Below, one piece after another: positions 44,314 through 54,956 of a stretch of DNA of 64,000 bases. The notes beneath the pieces were generated by a model. The model saw nothing but the letters and a program-made list of their open reading frames with translations, was not told where the DNA came from and did not search any database. Both the position numbers and the translations under genes were made by a program. Origin of the DNA: Acidobacteriota bacterium (lineage in GTDB: Bacteria > Acidobacteriota > Terriglobia > Acidiferrales > UBA7541). How positions within the stretch are numbered: position 1 is the stretch's first letter; every line of letters starts with the position of its first letter. The DNA lies in assembly GCA_003224085.1 (NCBI GenBank), contig QHYK01000086.1, forward strand, positions 1 to 64,000, in the 5' to 3' direction.

Positions 44314-45693
44314 ATGGGGCAACTCAACTCGATGGGCCTGCCCGAACCAGGCGCCCACACGGCAACTGCTGCACCTGCGGCGAAGTCCTCGAAGAGTCTC
44401 TGGTGGTTCTGGCTGCTGATTGTCGTCGGCATGGTGGTCGGCGTTTGGTATTTCCGGGCTTCCCGAACTCCAAGTGAAGCGGCCAATCCTTTTGGGCCCG
44501 CGGCGGCGGGAAAAACCAAAGGAGGCCCGGGAGGCGCGGGCATGGGCAACTTTGTCGTGCCCGTTGTCGTTGCTCCCGCCCAGCGCGGCGACCTTCCCGT
44601 CTACTTCAACGGCCTCGGGACCGTAACCGCCTTTAACACCGTCACGGTGCGCAGTCGCGTTGACGGTCAAATTGTCAATGTGGCCTTTAGAGAAGGTCAG
44701 TTCGTGCACGAGGGCGATGTTCTCGTACAGATTGATCCGCGGCCTTTCCAGGTCCAGCTCGAACAGGCCGAAGGCCAGCTTGCCAAGGATCAGGCCCAGC
44801 GCAAGGACGCGGAAGTCAACCTGGAGCGTTACAAGCTTCTTTTTAACGAAGGCGTGATCCCTAAGCAGCAGCTCGATACGCAAGCCGCGCTTGTCGGTCA
44901 ATTTGACGGCGCCATCAAATCCGATCAAAGCCAGGTTGACAATGCCAAACTTCAGCTCACTTATTGCCGGATCACCGCTCCCATCAATGGCCGCGTCGGC
45001 CTGCGCCTCGTTGATCCGGGAAATATCGTGCACGCCAACGATACCAATGGCCTCGTGGTCATCACGCAGCTTCAGCCCATCGCCGTGCTCTTCAGCCTTC
45101 CTCAGGACGAGCTTCCCCAAGTCAGCGCCAAGCTCCGCGCCGGAATTCAGCTCACCGTGGATGCCTACGACCGCGACGACACGCTGAAGATTGCCACTGG
45201 CAAGCTGCTCACGATGGATAACGAAATCGATCCGACCACCGGCACTTACAAGCTGAAGGCCGTCTTCAGCAATGCCGACAACGCCCTTTTTCCCAATCAA
45301 TTCGTAAACGTGCACTTGCTCGTGGACACCATGCACGATCTCACGATTGTTCCCGCTCCGGCGATCCAGCGTGGGCCTCAGGGAACCTACGTCTATGCCG
45401 TAGCCAGCGACAACTCGGTCAAAATCCGTCCGGTCACTATCGCGCAGACCACCGGCAATCGCATTGGGTTGAGCGGCGGCCTAAACGGCGGCGAGCTCGT
45501 AGTCGTTGACGGCCAGGACAAGCTCCAGGACGGCAGCAAGGTCAACCCGACCGTGGCAAATGGCAATGGGGCGGCCGCATCGCCAGCGGCCCCATCCACA
45601 CCCCCGAATCCAGGAGCCCCAGCGCCCACAAATTCTAGCTTCCCTCCAGCCCCCCAGCTTCCCCAGAGCAGGTCCGGAGGTTCCCGGCGATGA
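44314..45693 (+). CDS. RND efflux periplasmic adaptor, MdtA-like
   Basis: Membrane-fusion protein of 459 residues, anchored by one N-terminal helix (about 29-48, [18 protein letters not shown]) rather than a lipid. Domain phrases are [36 protein letters not shown] (barrel and lipoyl half), an alpha-hairpin (about 145-200), [25 protein letters not shown] (second lipoyl half) and the membrane-proximal end [18 protein letters not shown] Pro/Ala/Ser-rich C-terminal tail (45590-45680) is unusual but seen in related proteins. The stop overlaps the next ATG by 4 bases, so the three genes form one operon like mdtABC. Confidence 0.92.
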   Translation: MGQLNSMGLPEPGAHTATAAPAAKSSKSLWWFWLLIVVGMVVGVWYFRASRTPSEAANPFGPAAAGKTKGGPGGAGMGNFVVPVVVAPAQRGDLPVYFNGLGTVTAFNTVTVRSRVDGQIVNVAFREGQFVHEGDVLVQIDPRPFQVQLEQAEGQLAKDQAQRKDAEVNLERYKLLFNEGVIPKQQLDTQAALVGQFDGAIKSDQSQVDNAKLQLTYCRITAPINGRVGLRLVDPGNIVHANDTNGLVVITQLQPIAVLFSLPQDELPQVSAKLRAGIQLTVDAYDRDDTLKIATGKLLTMDNEIDPTTGTYKLKAVFSNADNALFPNQFVNVHLLVDTMHDLTIVPAPAIQRGPQGTYVYAVASDNSVKIRPVTIAQTTGNRIGLSGGLNGGELVVVDGQDKLQDGSKVNPTVANGNGAAASPAAPSTPPNPGAPAPTNSSFPPAPQLPQSRSGGSRR

Positions 45694-48600
45694 GTCCGTC
45701 ACGGCCGTTTATTCTGCGGCCGGTGGCCACCACGCTCCTGATGGTGGGTGTTGTTCTTGTGGGCTGGGTGGCTTATCTTCAGTTGCCGATCTCCGCTCTG
45801 CCGCAAGTCGATTACCCAACGATTCAGGTTCAGACCTTTTATCCCGGCGCCAGTCCAGACGTGATGGCTTCTTCGGTCACTGCGCCGCTCGAGCGCCAGT
45901 TCGGCCAGATTCCCGGGCTGAACCAGATGACTTCCACGAGCTCTTTCGGTTGCTCCGTCATCACGCTGCAGTTTGTGCTCGACCTCAACATTGACGTCGC
46001 CGAGCAGGAAGTCCAGGCCGCCATCAACGGCGCTTCCAACCTTCTGCCCCAAGGCCTTCCCAATCCGCCCATCTACAGCAAAATCAATCCGGCTGACGCG
46101 CCCATCCTAACGCTGGCGCTTTCTTCTGCTACGCTTCCTCTCTACAGAGTGGAAGACCTCGCGGACACCACTTTCGCGCAGAAAATCTCTCAGCTCTCCG
46201 GCGTGGGCTTGGTCAGTATCAGTGGCGGGCAGCGTCCCGCGGTACGCATCCAAGCGAATCCCACCGCACTCGCCTCTTACGGCCTGAGCCTCGAAGACCT
46301 GCGCACGGCGCTAAGCCAGGCCAACGTGGACATGGCCAAGGGCACATTTGATGGCTTGCATCAGGCGTACACCATCGGCGCCAACGATCAATTGCTCTCG
46401 AGCGACGGTTACAGGCCGCTCATCATCGCTTACCGCAACGGCGCGCCCGTCCGCCTCAGCGATGTGGCCAATGTCATTGATGGCGTCGAGAACGGCATGC
46501 AAGCCGCCTGGGCCAATAAGAACCCTGCGGTCATTCTGAATATTCAGCGGCAGCCCGGCGCGAACATCATTGCCGTGGTCGACCGTGTGAAAAAGCTTCT
46601 CCCCCAATTGCAAAGCGCCCTTCCGCCAGCGGTAAAAGTGGACATCCTTACCGACCGCACCACCACGATTCGAGCTTCGGTGGAAGATGTGCAATTCACC
46701 TTGATGCTCACCGTTGCGCTGGTCGTGATGGTCATCTTTGTTTTCCTCCGTAGCTTTCGCGCCACCGTGATTCCCAGCATTGCCGTTCCGTTGTCGTTGA
46801 TTGGTACGTTCGGCGTGATGTATCTGCTGGGATACAGCTTGAATAATCTCTCCCTCATGGCGCTTACCATTTCCACCGGCTTCGTGGTTGACGACGCCAT
46901 CGTCATGATTGAAAACATCAGCCGTTTTATCGAAGCGGGCGATTCACCGCTGCAAGCCGCGTTGAAGGGCTCCGAACAGATCGGATTCACCATCGTGTCG
47001 TTGACCGTTTCCCTGATTGCCGTGCTTATTCCTTTGCTCTTCATGGGCGACATCGTCGGCCGCCTGTTCCGCGAATTTGCCGTCACCCTCGCGGTCACCA
47101 TTCTCGTTTCCGCCTTCGTCTCCCTCACTCTGACTCCGATGATGTGCGCCAAACTTCTTCGCCACACGAAAAAAGAAGAAGAAAGCTGGTTCTACCGCAA
47201 ATCGGAGGATGCCTTTAACGCCGTCATCACTTTTTATGGCCGGACGCTGCAATTCGTTCTGCGCTACCGCACCACCACGCTCCTCGTGACCATTGGCACT
47301 CTGGTCGGCACCATCCTTCTTTACATTTACGTTCCCAAGGGGTTTTTCCCCGTGCAGGACACCGGCGTCATTCTCGGCGTCTCCGAGGCGCCTCAGAACG
47401 TTTCGTTTGCGGCCATGGCGCGGCGTCAACAAGCGCTTGCGGAGGTGATTCTGAAGGAACCCGCCGTCGAAAGCCTCTCTTCGTTCATCGGTATTGACGG
47501 CACCAACACCACGCTCAACACCGGCCGTGTCCAGATCAATCTAAAACCTCTCGCCGACCGCAAGATCAGCGCTTCCGACGTGATTCGCCGCCTCCAGCCA
47601 GAGCTCGCCCAAGTCGATGGCATCTCTCTCTTTCTCCAGCCGGTTCAGGACTTGACCGTCGAAGACCGCGTCAGCCGCACGCAATTCCAGTACAGCCTCG
47701 AAGACGCTGATGCCAAGGAACTGGCTTACTGGACGCCTCGCTTCATTGACAAATTGAAATCACTTCCGGAACTGCGTGATGTCGCCAGCGACCAGTTGAA
47801 CCAGGGCCTTCTCGCCTCTCTCACCATCGATCGCGACACCGCTTCCCGCTTGGGCATTTTGCCGGCGGACATTGATAACACGCTTTACGACGCCTTCGGC
47901 CAGCGCCAGGTCTCCACCATCTTTACGCAGCTCAATCAATATCACGTTGTCCTCGAGGTGGATCCGCAATTCCAGCAGGATCCTGACTCCTTGAAAAACA
48001 TTTACGTGAAATCTTCCAACGGCACACAGGTTCCCCTCAGCGCATTCACGCATTTCGATCCGGGCGCTACGGCGCTGGCCCTGAATCACCAGGGCCAGTT
48101 TCCCGTGGTCACGCTTTCCTTCAATCTGGCTCCGGACGCCGCCTTGGGCGACGCCGTCAACGCCATCAAGCGCGCCAAGCAGGAATTGAACATGCCGCCA
48201 AGCATCCAGGCCACGTTTCAAGGCACGGCGGCCGCCTTCCTCCGCTCTCTCTCGAACGAGCCAATCCTGATTCTCGCCGCGGTGGTCACCGTTTACATTG
48301 TTCTCGGCATTTTGTACGAGAGTTACATCCATCCGATTACTATTCTCTCCACGCTTCCTTCGGCGGGCGTTGGCGCGATTCTCGCTCTGCTGCTGTGCCG
48401 CGCTGAATTTAGTGTCGTCGCACTAATCGGCATCATTCTCCTTATCGGCATAGTCAAGAAAAACGCCATCATGATGATTGATTTCGCGCTCGAAGCCGAA
48501 CGCAAGGAAGGCAAAGCGCCCCTTGACGCCATCTATGAAGCTTGTCTCCTTCGTTTCCGGCCCATCATGATGACCACCATGGCCGCGCTGCTTGGCGGTC

Positions 48601-48797
48601 TGCCTCTTGCTCTGGGAACCGGGGTTGGTTCCGAGCTCCGCCGCCCCCTCGGCATCACCATCGTTGGGGGCTTGATTCTCAGCCAATTGTTGACGCTTTA
48701 CACGACGCCGGTGGTCTATCTCGCTTTCGACTGGCTCGGCCGCCGTTTCCACATTCAAATTGGCAATCCGATTGAGGAGCCCGCGCCCGGAGATTAA
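45690..48797 (+). CDS. RND efflux permease, MdtB-like
   Basis: Inner-membrane drug/proton antiporter of 1035 residues with the usual 12-helix, two-loop RND layout. It begins [25 protein letters not shown], typical of the MdtB/MdtC group. TM4 carries the proton-relay Asp pair in [14 protein letters not shown]. The second half carries [19 protein letters not shown] and [34 protein letters not shown], family signatures around TM10-11. The next gene starts at the base after its stop codon. In E. coli, MdtB and MdtC make a mixed trimer; the same is likely here. Confidence 0.94.
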   Translation: MSPSRPFILRPVATTLLMVGVVLVGWVAYLQLPISALPQVDYPTIQVQTFYPGASPDVMASSVTAPLERQFGQIPGLNQMTSTSSFGCSVITLQFVLDLNIDVAEQEVQAAINGASNLLPQGLPNPPIYSKINPADAPILTLALSSATLPLYRVEDLADTTFAQKISQLSGVGLVSISGGQRPAVRIQANPTALASYGLSLEDLRTALSQANVDMAKGTFDGLHQAYTIGANDQLLSSDGYRPLIIAYRNGAPVRLSDVANVIDGVENGMQAAWANKNPAVILNIQRQPGANIIAVVDRVKKLLPQLQSALPPAVKVDILTDRTTTIRASVEDVQFTLMLTVALVVMVIFVFLRSFRATVIPSIAVPLSLIGTFGVMYLLGYSLNNLSLMALTISTGFVVDDAIVMIENISRFIEAGDSPLQAALKGSEQIGFTIVSLTVSLIAVLIPLLFMGDIVGRLFREFAVTLAVTILVSAFVSLTLTPMMCAKLLRHTKKEEESWFYRKSEDAFNAVITFYGRTLQFVLRYRTTTLLVTIGTLVGTILLYIYVPKGFFPVQDTGVILGVSEAPQNVSFAAMARRQQALAEVILKEPAVESLSSFIGIDGTNTTLNTGRVQINLKPLADRKISASDVIRRLQPELAQVDGISLFLQPVQDLTVEDRVSRTQFQYSLEDADAKELAYWTPRFIDKLKSLPELRDVASDQLNQGLLASLTIDRDTASRLGILPADIDNTLYDAFGQRQVSTIFTQLNQYHVVLEVDPQFQQDPDSLKNIYVKSSNGTQVPLSAFTHFDPGATALALNHQGQFPVVTLSFNLAPDAALGDAVNAIKRAKQELNMPPSIQATFQGTAAAFLRSLSNEPILILAAVVTVYIVLGILYESYIHPITILSTLPSAGVGAILALLLCRAEFSVVALIGIILLIGIVKKNAIMMIDFALEAERKEGKAPLDAIYEACLLRFRPIMMTTMAALLGGLPLALGTGVGSELRRPLGITIVGGLILSQLLTLYTTPVVYLAFDWLGRRFHIQIGNPIEEPAPGD

Positions 48798-51700
48798 ATG
48801 CAGCATTTCTCTTCCAATTTCTCGGCGCCTTTTATCCGGCGTCCCGTCGCCACGTCGCTGAGCACCGCCGCGATTTTGCTTTCCGGCGTGGTGGCCTTCC
48901 GTTTCCTGCCCGTTTCCCCGCTTCCTCAGGTGGATTTTCCGACCATCTCCGTCGGCGCCGGTCTGCCTGGAGCAAGTCCCGAAACCATGGCTTCCGCCGT
49001 TGCCACGCCTCTCGAACGCCAATTCGGCCGCATTGCTGGCGTCACCCAGATGACTTCGTCAAGCGGCCTCGGCTCCACGAACATTACTCTGCAATTCGAT
49101 CTCAATCGTGACATCAACGCCGCCGCCCGCGACGTCCAAGCCGCCATCAACGCCGCCCGCAGCCAATTACCCGCGGATCTTCCCAGCCAGCCCAACTACC
49201 GCAAGGTCAATCCGGCCGATTCTCCCATCCTGATGCTCTCGCTGACCTCGGAGAACATTCCTCCGGCGCAGATTTACGATGCCGCGGACTCCATCCTCGC
49301 GCAGAAGCTCGCCCAGGTCGAAGGCGTGGGACAAGTTTTCACCTGGGGCAGTGCGCGCCCCGCGGTTCGCGTCGAAGTCAATCCCAACCAGCTCAACAGC
49401 TACGGAATCAGCCTCGAACAGATTCGCAACTCGCTCCGCTCCGCCAACGCCAACCTGGCCAAGGGCGCGCTTTCCGACCCGCGTCAGACCTGGTTCATCG
49501 CCGACACCGACCAGCTCTTCAAAGCTTACGAATACGATCCTCTGATTGTTGCCGGGCATCAGGGCGCTCCCGTGCGCCTGCGCGACATTTCGAAGGTCGT
49601 GGACTCTGTCGAAGATACCCGCAATTTGGGCCTCTCCAACGGAAAACCGGGCGTCCTCATGGCCATTTTCCGCCAGCCCGGCGCCAACATGATTGAAACG
49701 GTCGACCGCATCATGGCCCTCCTGCCCTTCTTGCGCGCCTCGATTTCTCCCTCGTTGCATCTCACCGTCGCCGTGGACCGCACCACCACTATTCGGGCTT
49801 CCGTCCGCGACGTGGAAATCGCGCTGGTAATCTCCATCTTGCTCGTCATCTTCGTGGTTTTCGCTTTCTTGAGAAACGTTTGGGCCACCATCATCCCCAG
49901 CGTCGCCGTTCCACTCTCCCTCATCGGAACTTTCGGCGTCATGTATCTCTGCCATTACACCATCGACAATCTCTCACTCATGGCCCTCACCATTTCCACT
50001 GGTTTCGTCGTGGACGACGCCATCGTGGTCATCGAAAACATCGCGCGCCACATCGAAAGCGGCATGAAGCCTTTCGCCGCCACGATGAAAGGCGCCAGCG
50101 AAATTGGCTTCACCGTCCTCTCCATGAGCACTTCGCTCGTCGCCGTTTTCATCCCCATTCTGATGATGCGCGGCATCGTCGGCCGCCTCTTCCGCGAATT
50201 TGCCGTTGTTCTCAGCGTGGCCATTGGCGTTTCGCTTTTCGTTTCGCTCACCACCACTCCGATGATGTGCGCCCGTTTCCTAAAGCCTGAGACCGGCCGG
50301 CACAATCGCCTCTATCGCTTTTCTGAAAACGCGTTCAATCGCCTTCTGCGCGCCTATGATGTCTCTTTGCGTTGGGTCCTTCGCCACCAATTCCTCATTT
50401 TGTTGATCACGCTCGGCACCGTTTGTCTCAACGTGTATCTCTTTGTGAAAACACCAAAAGGATTTTTCCCGCAGCAGGACACCGGCCGCTTCACTGGTCT
50501 GATTCAAGGTGATCAGGATCTGTCGTTTACCGCCATGTCCCAAAAAATGCGCGAATTTGTGGACATTGTTTTGAGCGACCCGGCGGTGGACACCGTCACC
50601 TCCTTCACCGGCGGCGGCAGCGGCGGAAGCACAGCGCGCATGTTCGGCCAGCTCAAGCCGCTCGGCGAACGCAAAATCAGCATCGACCAGGTCATCGCGC
50701 GCATCCGCGCCAAAACCGCAAAAATCCCGGGCGCGGCTTTGTATCTGCAGGCGGTTCAGGACGTCAGCGTCGGCGGTCGCATGGGCGGCGCTCAATATCA
50801 ATACACTCTGCAGGCGGACAATCTTTCCGACCTCACGTATTGGGCGCCCATTATGCAGCGTCGCATGGCCAGGATTGCTGAGCTTCGCGACGTCAACTCC
50901 GACCAGCAACTGAAAGGTCTTCAGAGTTCACTCGTCATTGACCGCGACACCGCTTCGCGCCTCGGCGTCGCTGTTCAGGACATTGACAACACTTTGGGCG
51001 ACGCCTTCGGCCAGCGCCAAGTCTCCAACATTTATAAGGGCCTGAATCAGTATCATGTCGTGCTGGAAGTCGCGCCGGAATTTCAAAAATCTCCGGAAGC
51101 GCTGAAAACCATCTACGTTCCTTCCAAATCCGGCAAGCTCGTTCCTCTTAGCGCCTTTGCTCATTTTGAGCCTTCCACCACCGCCATTTCCGTCAATCAC
51201 CAGGGTATCTTCCCGGCCATCACGCTGTCTTTCAATCTCGCCCCCGGAGCTTCGCTCGGCCCGGCCGTCGACCACATTGAAGCGGCGCGCCGCGAACTCA
51301 AGGTGCCCTCCAGCGTGCACGCCACCTTTCAAGGCACCGCGCAAGCCTTTCAGGATTCGCTTTCGAATCAGCTCATCCTCATCATTACCGCTCTCGCTGC
51401 CGTCTACATCGTTCTCGGAATTCTTTACGAGAGCTTCATTCATCCCATCACGATTCTGTCCACGATTCCTTCCGCCGGCATCGGCGCGCTTCTGGCGATT
51501 CAATTCATCAACTCGGACCTGAACATCATCGCGCTTATCGGCATCATACTGCTCATCGGCATCGTGAAGAAAAACGCGATTTTGATGATCGATTTCGCCG
51601 TTCAGGTGGAAAGGGAAGAGCAGAAGTCGCCCGTCGAAGCGATTTACAAAGCAGGCTTGCTGCGTTTTCGGCCTATTTTGATGACGACGATGGCCGCGCT

Positions 51701-51923
51701 GCTCGGCGCCATGCCTCTAGCGCTCGGCACGGGCGTCGGCGGCGAGCTCCGCCGCCCGCTCGGCATCACCATCGTCGGCGGACTCATTCTCAGCCAGTTG
51801 CTCACGCTCTTCACCACTCCGGTCGTTTACATCTACATGGACCGCATACAGTCCGGGCTGACTTCGCTGTTCCGCGGCAGCCACGCCCAATCCCCCGCTC
51901 CTTCACCCGCCCACTCCGACTAG
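48798..51923 (+). CDS. RND efflux permease, MdtC-like
   Basis: Second permease of the operon, 1041 residues, paralogous to the one before it throughout. It starts MQHFSSNFSAPFIRRPVATSLSTAAILL. TM4 has [19 protein letters not shown]; the later motif [19 protein letters not shown] is intact, as is [34 protein letters not shown]. The C-terminus ends in a short Ser/Pro tail. No TolC gene follows; the pump may borrow the channel encoded at 28799 or another elsewhere. Confidence 0.94.
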   Translation: MQHFSSNFSAPFIRRPVATSLSTAAILLSGVVAFRFLPVSPLPQVDFPTISVGAGLPGASPETMASAVATPLERQFGRIAGVTQMTSSSGLGSTNITLQFDLNRDINAAARDVQAAINAARSQLPADLPSQPNYRKVNPADSPILMLSLTSENIPPAQIYDAADSILAQKLAQVEGVGQVFTWGSARPAVRVEVNPNQLNSYGISLEQIRNSLRSANANLAKGALSDPRQTWFIADTDQLFKAYEYDPLIVAGHQGAPVRLRDISKVVDSVEDTRNLGLSNGKPGVLMAIFRQPGANMIETVDRIMALLPFLRASISPSLHLTVAVDRTTTIRASVRDVEIALVISILLVIFVVFAFLRNVWATIIPSVAVPLSLIGTFGVMYLCHYTIDNLSLMALTISTGFVVDDAIVVIENIARHIESGMKPFAATMKGASEIGFTVLSMSTSLVAVFIPILMMRGIVGRLFREFAVVLSVAIGVSLFVSLTTTPMMCARFLKPETGRHNRLYRFSENAFNRLLRAYDVSLRWVLRHQFLILLITLGTVCLNVYLFVKTPKGFFPQQDTGRFTGLIQGDQDLSFTAMSQKMREFVDIVLSDPAVDTVTSFTGGGSGGSTARMFGQLKPLGERKISIDQVIARIRAKTAKIPGAALYLQAVQDVSVGGRMGGAQYQYTLQADNLSDLTYWAPIMQRRMARIAELRDVNSDQQLKGLQSSLVIDRDTASRLGVAVQDIDNTLGDAFGQRQVSNIYKGLNQYHVVLEVAPEFQKSPEALKTIYVPSKSGKLVPLSAFAHFEPSTTAISVNHQGIFPAITLSFNLAPGASLGPAVDHIEAARRELKVPSSVHATFQGTAQAFQDSLSNQLILIITALAAVYIVLGILYESFIHPITILSTIPSAGIGALLAIQFINSDLNIIALIGIILLIGIVKKNAILMIDFAVQVEREEQKSPVEAIYKAGLLRFRPILMTTMAALLGAMPLALGTGVGGELRRPLGITIVGGLILSQLLTLFTTPVVYIYMDRIQSGLTSLFRGSHAQSPAPSPAHSD

Positions 51924-51988
51924 CGCCCCATGTTTTCGTCAGGGAACGGCTTTAGCCGCTGAGGGTCCTCTCTCTGGGTTCGCAAATC

Positions 51989-52948
51989 TTAAGAACTCCC
52001 AATCAGCCACCCCGTCAGGAACACGAGTACGCCGCCCACCACCACCTGAAACGTCGCCTGCAAAAACGGGGTGTCCATGTAGCGGTGCCGCACGTAGCTG
52101 ATGACGCAGAGCTCCACCGCCACCACGGCGACGGCAATCAGCGTCGCCACGCGAAAGCTAGAAATCAGGAACGGCAGTGTGTGCCCGATGCCTCCGGCGG
52201 TGGTCATCAAGCCGGTCACCGCGCCGCGCATCCAGGGCGACCCGCGGCCTGTCAGCGAGCCGTCGTCGGAGAGCCCTTCGGAAAACGCCATCGAAATTCC
52301 CGCGCCAATCGAAGCTGCCAGCCCCACCAGAAACGCGTCCCAACTGTGCTTCGTCGCGAACGCTGCCGCAAACAGCGGTGCCAGCGTCGAGACCGACCCG
52401 TCCATCAGCCCCGCCAGCCCCGGCTGCACCACTTGCAACAAAAACAGTTTGCGATGCGACTCGTCTTCTTGCGCTTTCGCGTCCGGCGTCAGATGCTTTT
52501 CTTCCAGCGCCCCCGCCGTCTGCGTGTGCTTTCTCTCTTCTTCCGCAAGCTGATAGAGCAATTCGCGCGTGGACGCGTCGCTCGTCCGGCTGGCGGCCTT
52601 GTGATAGAACCGCTGAGCCTCCAGCTCCATCACTTCCGCTTGCTTGCGCGCCAGTTTCACGCCCAGCGGCCGCATCAGCCACACCGGCTTCCTCTGCAGG
52701 AATCCTTTTACGTTCTCCCGGCGAATCAGTGGAATGTGCTCGCCAAAGCGCTGCCGGAACATGGAGATCAGCCGGTCGCGGTGGACTACCTCTTCTTTGC
52801 GCATGTCTTCGAACATGTACGCCGTGGACGGATACTCCTCGCGCAACGCGTCGGCGAACTCGCCGTAGATGCGCCCGTCTTCGTCTTCCGCGGAGATAGC
52901 AATCGCCAGAATCTCCTTCTCCGACAAATCCTTGAATTTCTTCAGCAT
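51989..52948 (-). CDS. mbfA: Membrane-bound ferritin-like iron exporter (MbfA/Er-VIT1 type)
   Basis: A 319-residue fusion of an erythrin/ferritin-like di-iron domain and a VIT1/CCC1 membrane domain. Residues 1-150 carry the iron-binding Glu/His sets: AEDEDGRIYGEF, MRKEEVVHRDRL, ELEAQRFYHKAA and LAEEERKHTQTA. Residues about 165-319 form the transporter part, starting VVQPGLAGLMDGSVSTLAPLFAAAF and including GLAASIGAGISMAFSEGLSDDG, with five predicted helices. The MbfA family exports iron and protects against peroxide; iron control by Irr or Fur is usual, but no box was identified here. It is divergent from the ArsR gene. Confidence 0.93.
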   Translation of the reverse strand: MLKKFKDLSEKEILAIAISAEDEDGRIYGEFADALREEYPSTAYMFEDMRKEEVVHRDRLISMFRQRFGEHIPLIRRENVKGFLQRKPVWLMRPLGVKLARKQAEVMELEAQRFYHKAASRTSDASTRELLYQLAEEERKHTQTAGALEEKHLTPDAKAQEDESHRKLFLLQVVQPGLAGLMDGSVSTLAPLFAAAFATKHSWDAFLVGLAASIGAGISMAFSEGLSDDGSLTGRGSPWMRGAVTGLMTTAGGIGHTLPFLISSFRVATLIAVAVVAVELCVISYVRHRYMDTPFLQATFQVVVGGVLVFLTGWLIGSS

Positions 52949-53198
52949 CGTCCCATTCCTCGTAGTGGCGGGTCTTCAGACCCGTTTTGTGCCCCGACGC
53001 CCCCGATTTGTTGAGGAAAAAGAATCGCACAAAGGGTACGGCAAAGTCATCTTCCGCCCCGCGAGATGGTGGATGACGTATTCGGTTTCATTCGGTTTGC
53101 TTCAGGGGAACGCGCGTCCGGCATGGCGCTTCCTGGAGCACCTGCGATCTTGGGGTGAAATGAGATTTTTTTAATTCTGCGCTTTACAATAAGTTGAT
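52949..53198. other. Divergent gap between mbfA and the ArsR operon
   Basis: About 250 bases without a confident gene; both promoters should lie here. The part next to the ArsR gene is AT-rich (GATTTTTTTAATTCTGCGCTTTAC). Confidence 0.4.
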
Positions 53199-53210
53199 GC
53201 TTATATAAGC
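53199..53210 (+). promoter_or_regulatory. Palindrome in the ArsR promoter, candidate operator
   Basis: GCTTATATAAGC is a perfect 12-base palindrome ending 8 bases before the ArsR start codon. TTTACA (53183) with TATAAG (53204) at 15 bases could be the promoter, so the palindrome overlaps the -10 box. This would suit self-repression by the ArsR protein. Confidence 0.5.
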
Positions 53211-53218
53211 TATAGCCT

Positions 53219-53554
53219 ATGAAAAGTCTGGATGCCGCCTTCTCCGCCTTGGCCGATCCTACGAGACGAGCGATTCTCGCGCGTCTCGCCAAAGGCGAGG
53301 CTACGGTGATGGAGTTGGCGAAGCCATTCGACATGACGCAACCGGCGATCTCCCAGCACCTCAAGGTGCTGGAAGATGCGGGACTCATTGTTCGCCGCAG
53401 CGACGGTACGAAGCGTCCTCGTCGTCTCGCAAAGACCGGTATGGAAGCATTGGACCAGTGGCTGGCAATGCTGCGTAAAGCACTGGAGAAAAACTACGAC
53501 CGGCTGGAGGAGGTCCTGGCCAGCACGGAAGGACAGAAAAAAGGAGAAAAATGA
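53219..53554 (+). CDS. ArsR-family winged-helix transcriptional regulator
   Basis: A 111-residue regulator of the ArsR/SmtB fold. Near the start SALADPTRRAILARLAKGEATVMELAKPF, then MTQPAISQHLKVLEDAGLIVRRSDGTKR gives the recognition helix and wing. No metal-binding Cys cluster is present, so it is the non-metal ArsR type that usually sits with an SRPBCC gene. The stop overlaps the start of that SRPBCC gene. A palindrome just upstream may be its operator. Confidence 0.92.
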   Translation: MKSLDAAFSALADPTRRAILARLAKGEATVMELAKPFDMTQPAISQHLKVLEDAGLIVRRSDGTKRPRRLAKTGMEALDQWLAMLRKALEKNYDRLEEVLASTEGQKKGEK

Positions 53555-54027
53555 TGAGCAAGTTGACGCTGAGAACCGAAGGCGACAGATACGTGGTGGT
53601 CACCAGGCGCTTTGCCGCGCCCCCCGAGGCCGTATACCGCGCCCACATCGAGCCGCAATTAGTCCAGAAATGGATGCTTGGCCCTGAAGGTTGGACCATG
53701 CCCGTCTGCATCAATGAAGCGAGACCGGGCGGCAAGATCCGCTACGAGTGGAGCAATGGCAAAGGCGGCGGTTTCCACCTTACCGGGGAATTTCTGGAAC
53801 TGGAGCCCTACAGCAGGATTGTGCACGTCGAGCGGATGCACATGCCCGATCCTACTCCGGACAACCATATTGAAACGCGATTTGATGCGGATGGCACGGG
53901 AACGTTGATGACCATGCGAATGACTTTGCCCAACGCTGAAGTGCGTGAGGCCATGCTAGCGACCGGTATGGAGCGCGGAATGGAGGCGAGCTACGCCCGA
54001 CTGGAACAGCTGATGGCGCGGGTGTGA
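53551..54027 (+). CDS. SRPBCC/AHSA1-domain protein
   Basis: A 158-residue START/Bet v1-like (activator of Hsp90 ATPase homologue 1 type) protein. VVTRRFAAPPEAVYRAHIEPQLVQKWMLGPEGW opens the domain and GGKIRYEWSNGKGGGFHLTGEFLELEPYSRIVHVERM carries the strand core. The end GMEASYARLEQLMARV is typical. Two ATG codons (53551 and 53554) are possible; AGGAG is 7 bases before the second. It overlaps the ArsR stop; such pairs are common and the protein probably binds a hydrophobic ligand. A remnant DUF998 gene follows. Confidence 0.9.
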   Translation: MMSKLTLRTEGDRYVVVTRRFAAPPEAVYRAHIEPQLVQKWMLGPEGWTMPVCINEARPGGKIRYEWSNGKGGGFHLTGEFLELEPYSRIVHVERMHMPDPTPDNHIETRFDADGTGTLMTMRMTLPNAEVREAMLATGMERGMEASYARLEQLMARV

Positions 54028-54070
54028 CCATCGGCTGGCGTGTCTGCGAAATCGAAAGAGGGAGGACGCA

Positions 54071-54369
54071 ATGCAAGCACTTACGAATCCGGGGCGAATC
54101 TCAGCACCCACCGCCCGCTTGGCATTGGGAGCCGCAGCTGCGGTTGTCTTGCTCCTTGCCAGCTTCGACGTACTAAGCCCGGAATTCGATCCCCGCTGGC
54201 GTGTAGTGAGTGAATAAGCTCGAAAGTAAAGCAATTACCTCCAGGAGTAATCGCGCTCAATGGATGGCCAAATAGGTTCTTCGTAGTCGCTTGTTCCGTG
54301 TGGATGATGGCGGTCGCTCGACAAGCGATACGGATATCGCGAGAGGCTAGGGCGTCAGATCGAGTATAA
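54071..54369 (+). pseudogene. DUF998 membrane protein gene with internal deletion
   Basis: GGAGG at 54061 precedes an ATG at 54071 with 48 codons: an N-terminal helix (ARLALGAAAAVVLLLASF) and DVLSPEFDPRWRVVSE, the start of the DUF998 family, then TAA. In another frame, 54229-54366 reads PPGVIALNGWPNRFFVVACSVWMMAVARQAIR, the usual end of the same family. The middle, about 120 residues, is gone and the frame is shifted. The third gene of an ArsR-SRPBCC-DUF998 operon, now broken. Confidence 0.7.
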
Positions 54370-54496
54370 CTCGGCAGCGTTTCTAACCGTCGAGAGGATA
54401 CAAAAACCCACAGCAGCAAGGGCAAGGCTGAAGGAAGCATGCCGTTCTCGCGACGGGTGTACTAGCCCGCGTAGTCAGCAAGAAGACTGAGCAGGA

Positions 54497-54754
54497 TGTC
54501 CGCAAATTTCGCAAACGCTTCCACTGGCTCATAGTTCACAAACCTTCTTGAGCCTTACGCAATTTCTGCCTGCGCTCCGCAGCAGCGTGAAAGTGCTGCG
54601 TCACTATGCAGGTGAGGCGGGATGGGTCGCCGCGCAGGCGGAAATAGCGCTCTCCAACGGAAAAACGCTTTACGTCTTCGATGCTTTTCATGTTCAGAAA
54701 GGCGAAATCGTCGAGCAGCAGAACCACTACGACTCGCGCCCTGCTACGGGCTGA
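54497..54754 (+). pseudogene. Remnant of an NTF2/SnoaL-like gene
   Basis: From an ATG at 54497 the frame is interrupted by TAG at 54533 and then runs on for 70 codons. The end FDAFHVQKGEIVEQQNHYDSR resembles the last strands of SnoaL-like proteins. It is not preceded by a convincing ribosome binding site. The DUF998 remnant lies just upstream, so the whole stretch 54071-54754 appears to be decaying. Confidence 0.45.
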
Positions 54755-54956
54755 TGTAGGCGCGTAAGAATCGAAAACGTGGGCTGTAATTTCCACTCTT
54801 GGACGGCCCGCGAATACGTGCGGCCCTGTACGGTTTTGTGTGCCGCATCCGTGCGGTTTTCAGGGTGCGAAACTGGACTCCTCTTCACCCAACTTTCGGC
54901 CAGCTATCCTGTACAATTCAAAGGACTTAATTTCCGCAAGTCACACTCCTTCCTCC

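Noticed and set aside
52085-53014. 309-codon plus-strand frame opposite mbfA
   Set aside because: Antisense of the ferritin-like and VIT1 domains; His/Arg/Gln-rich with no pattern.
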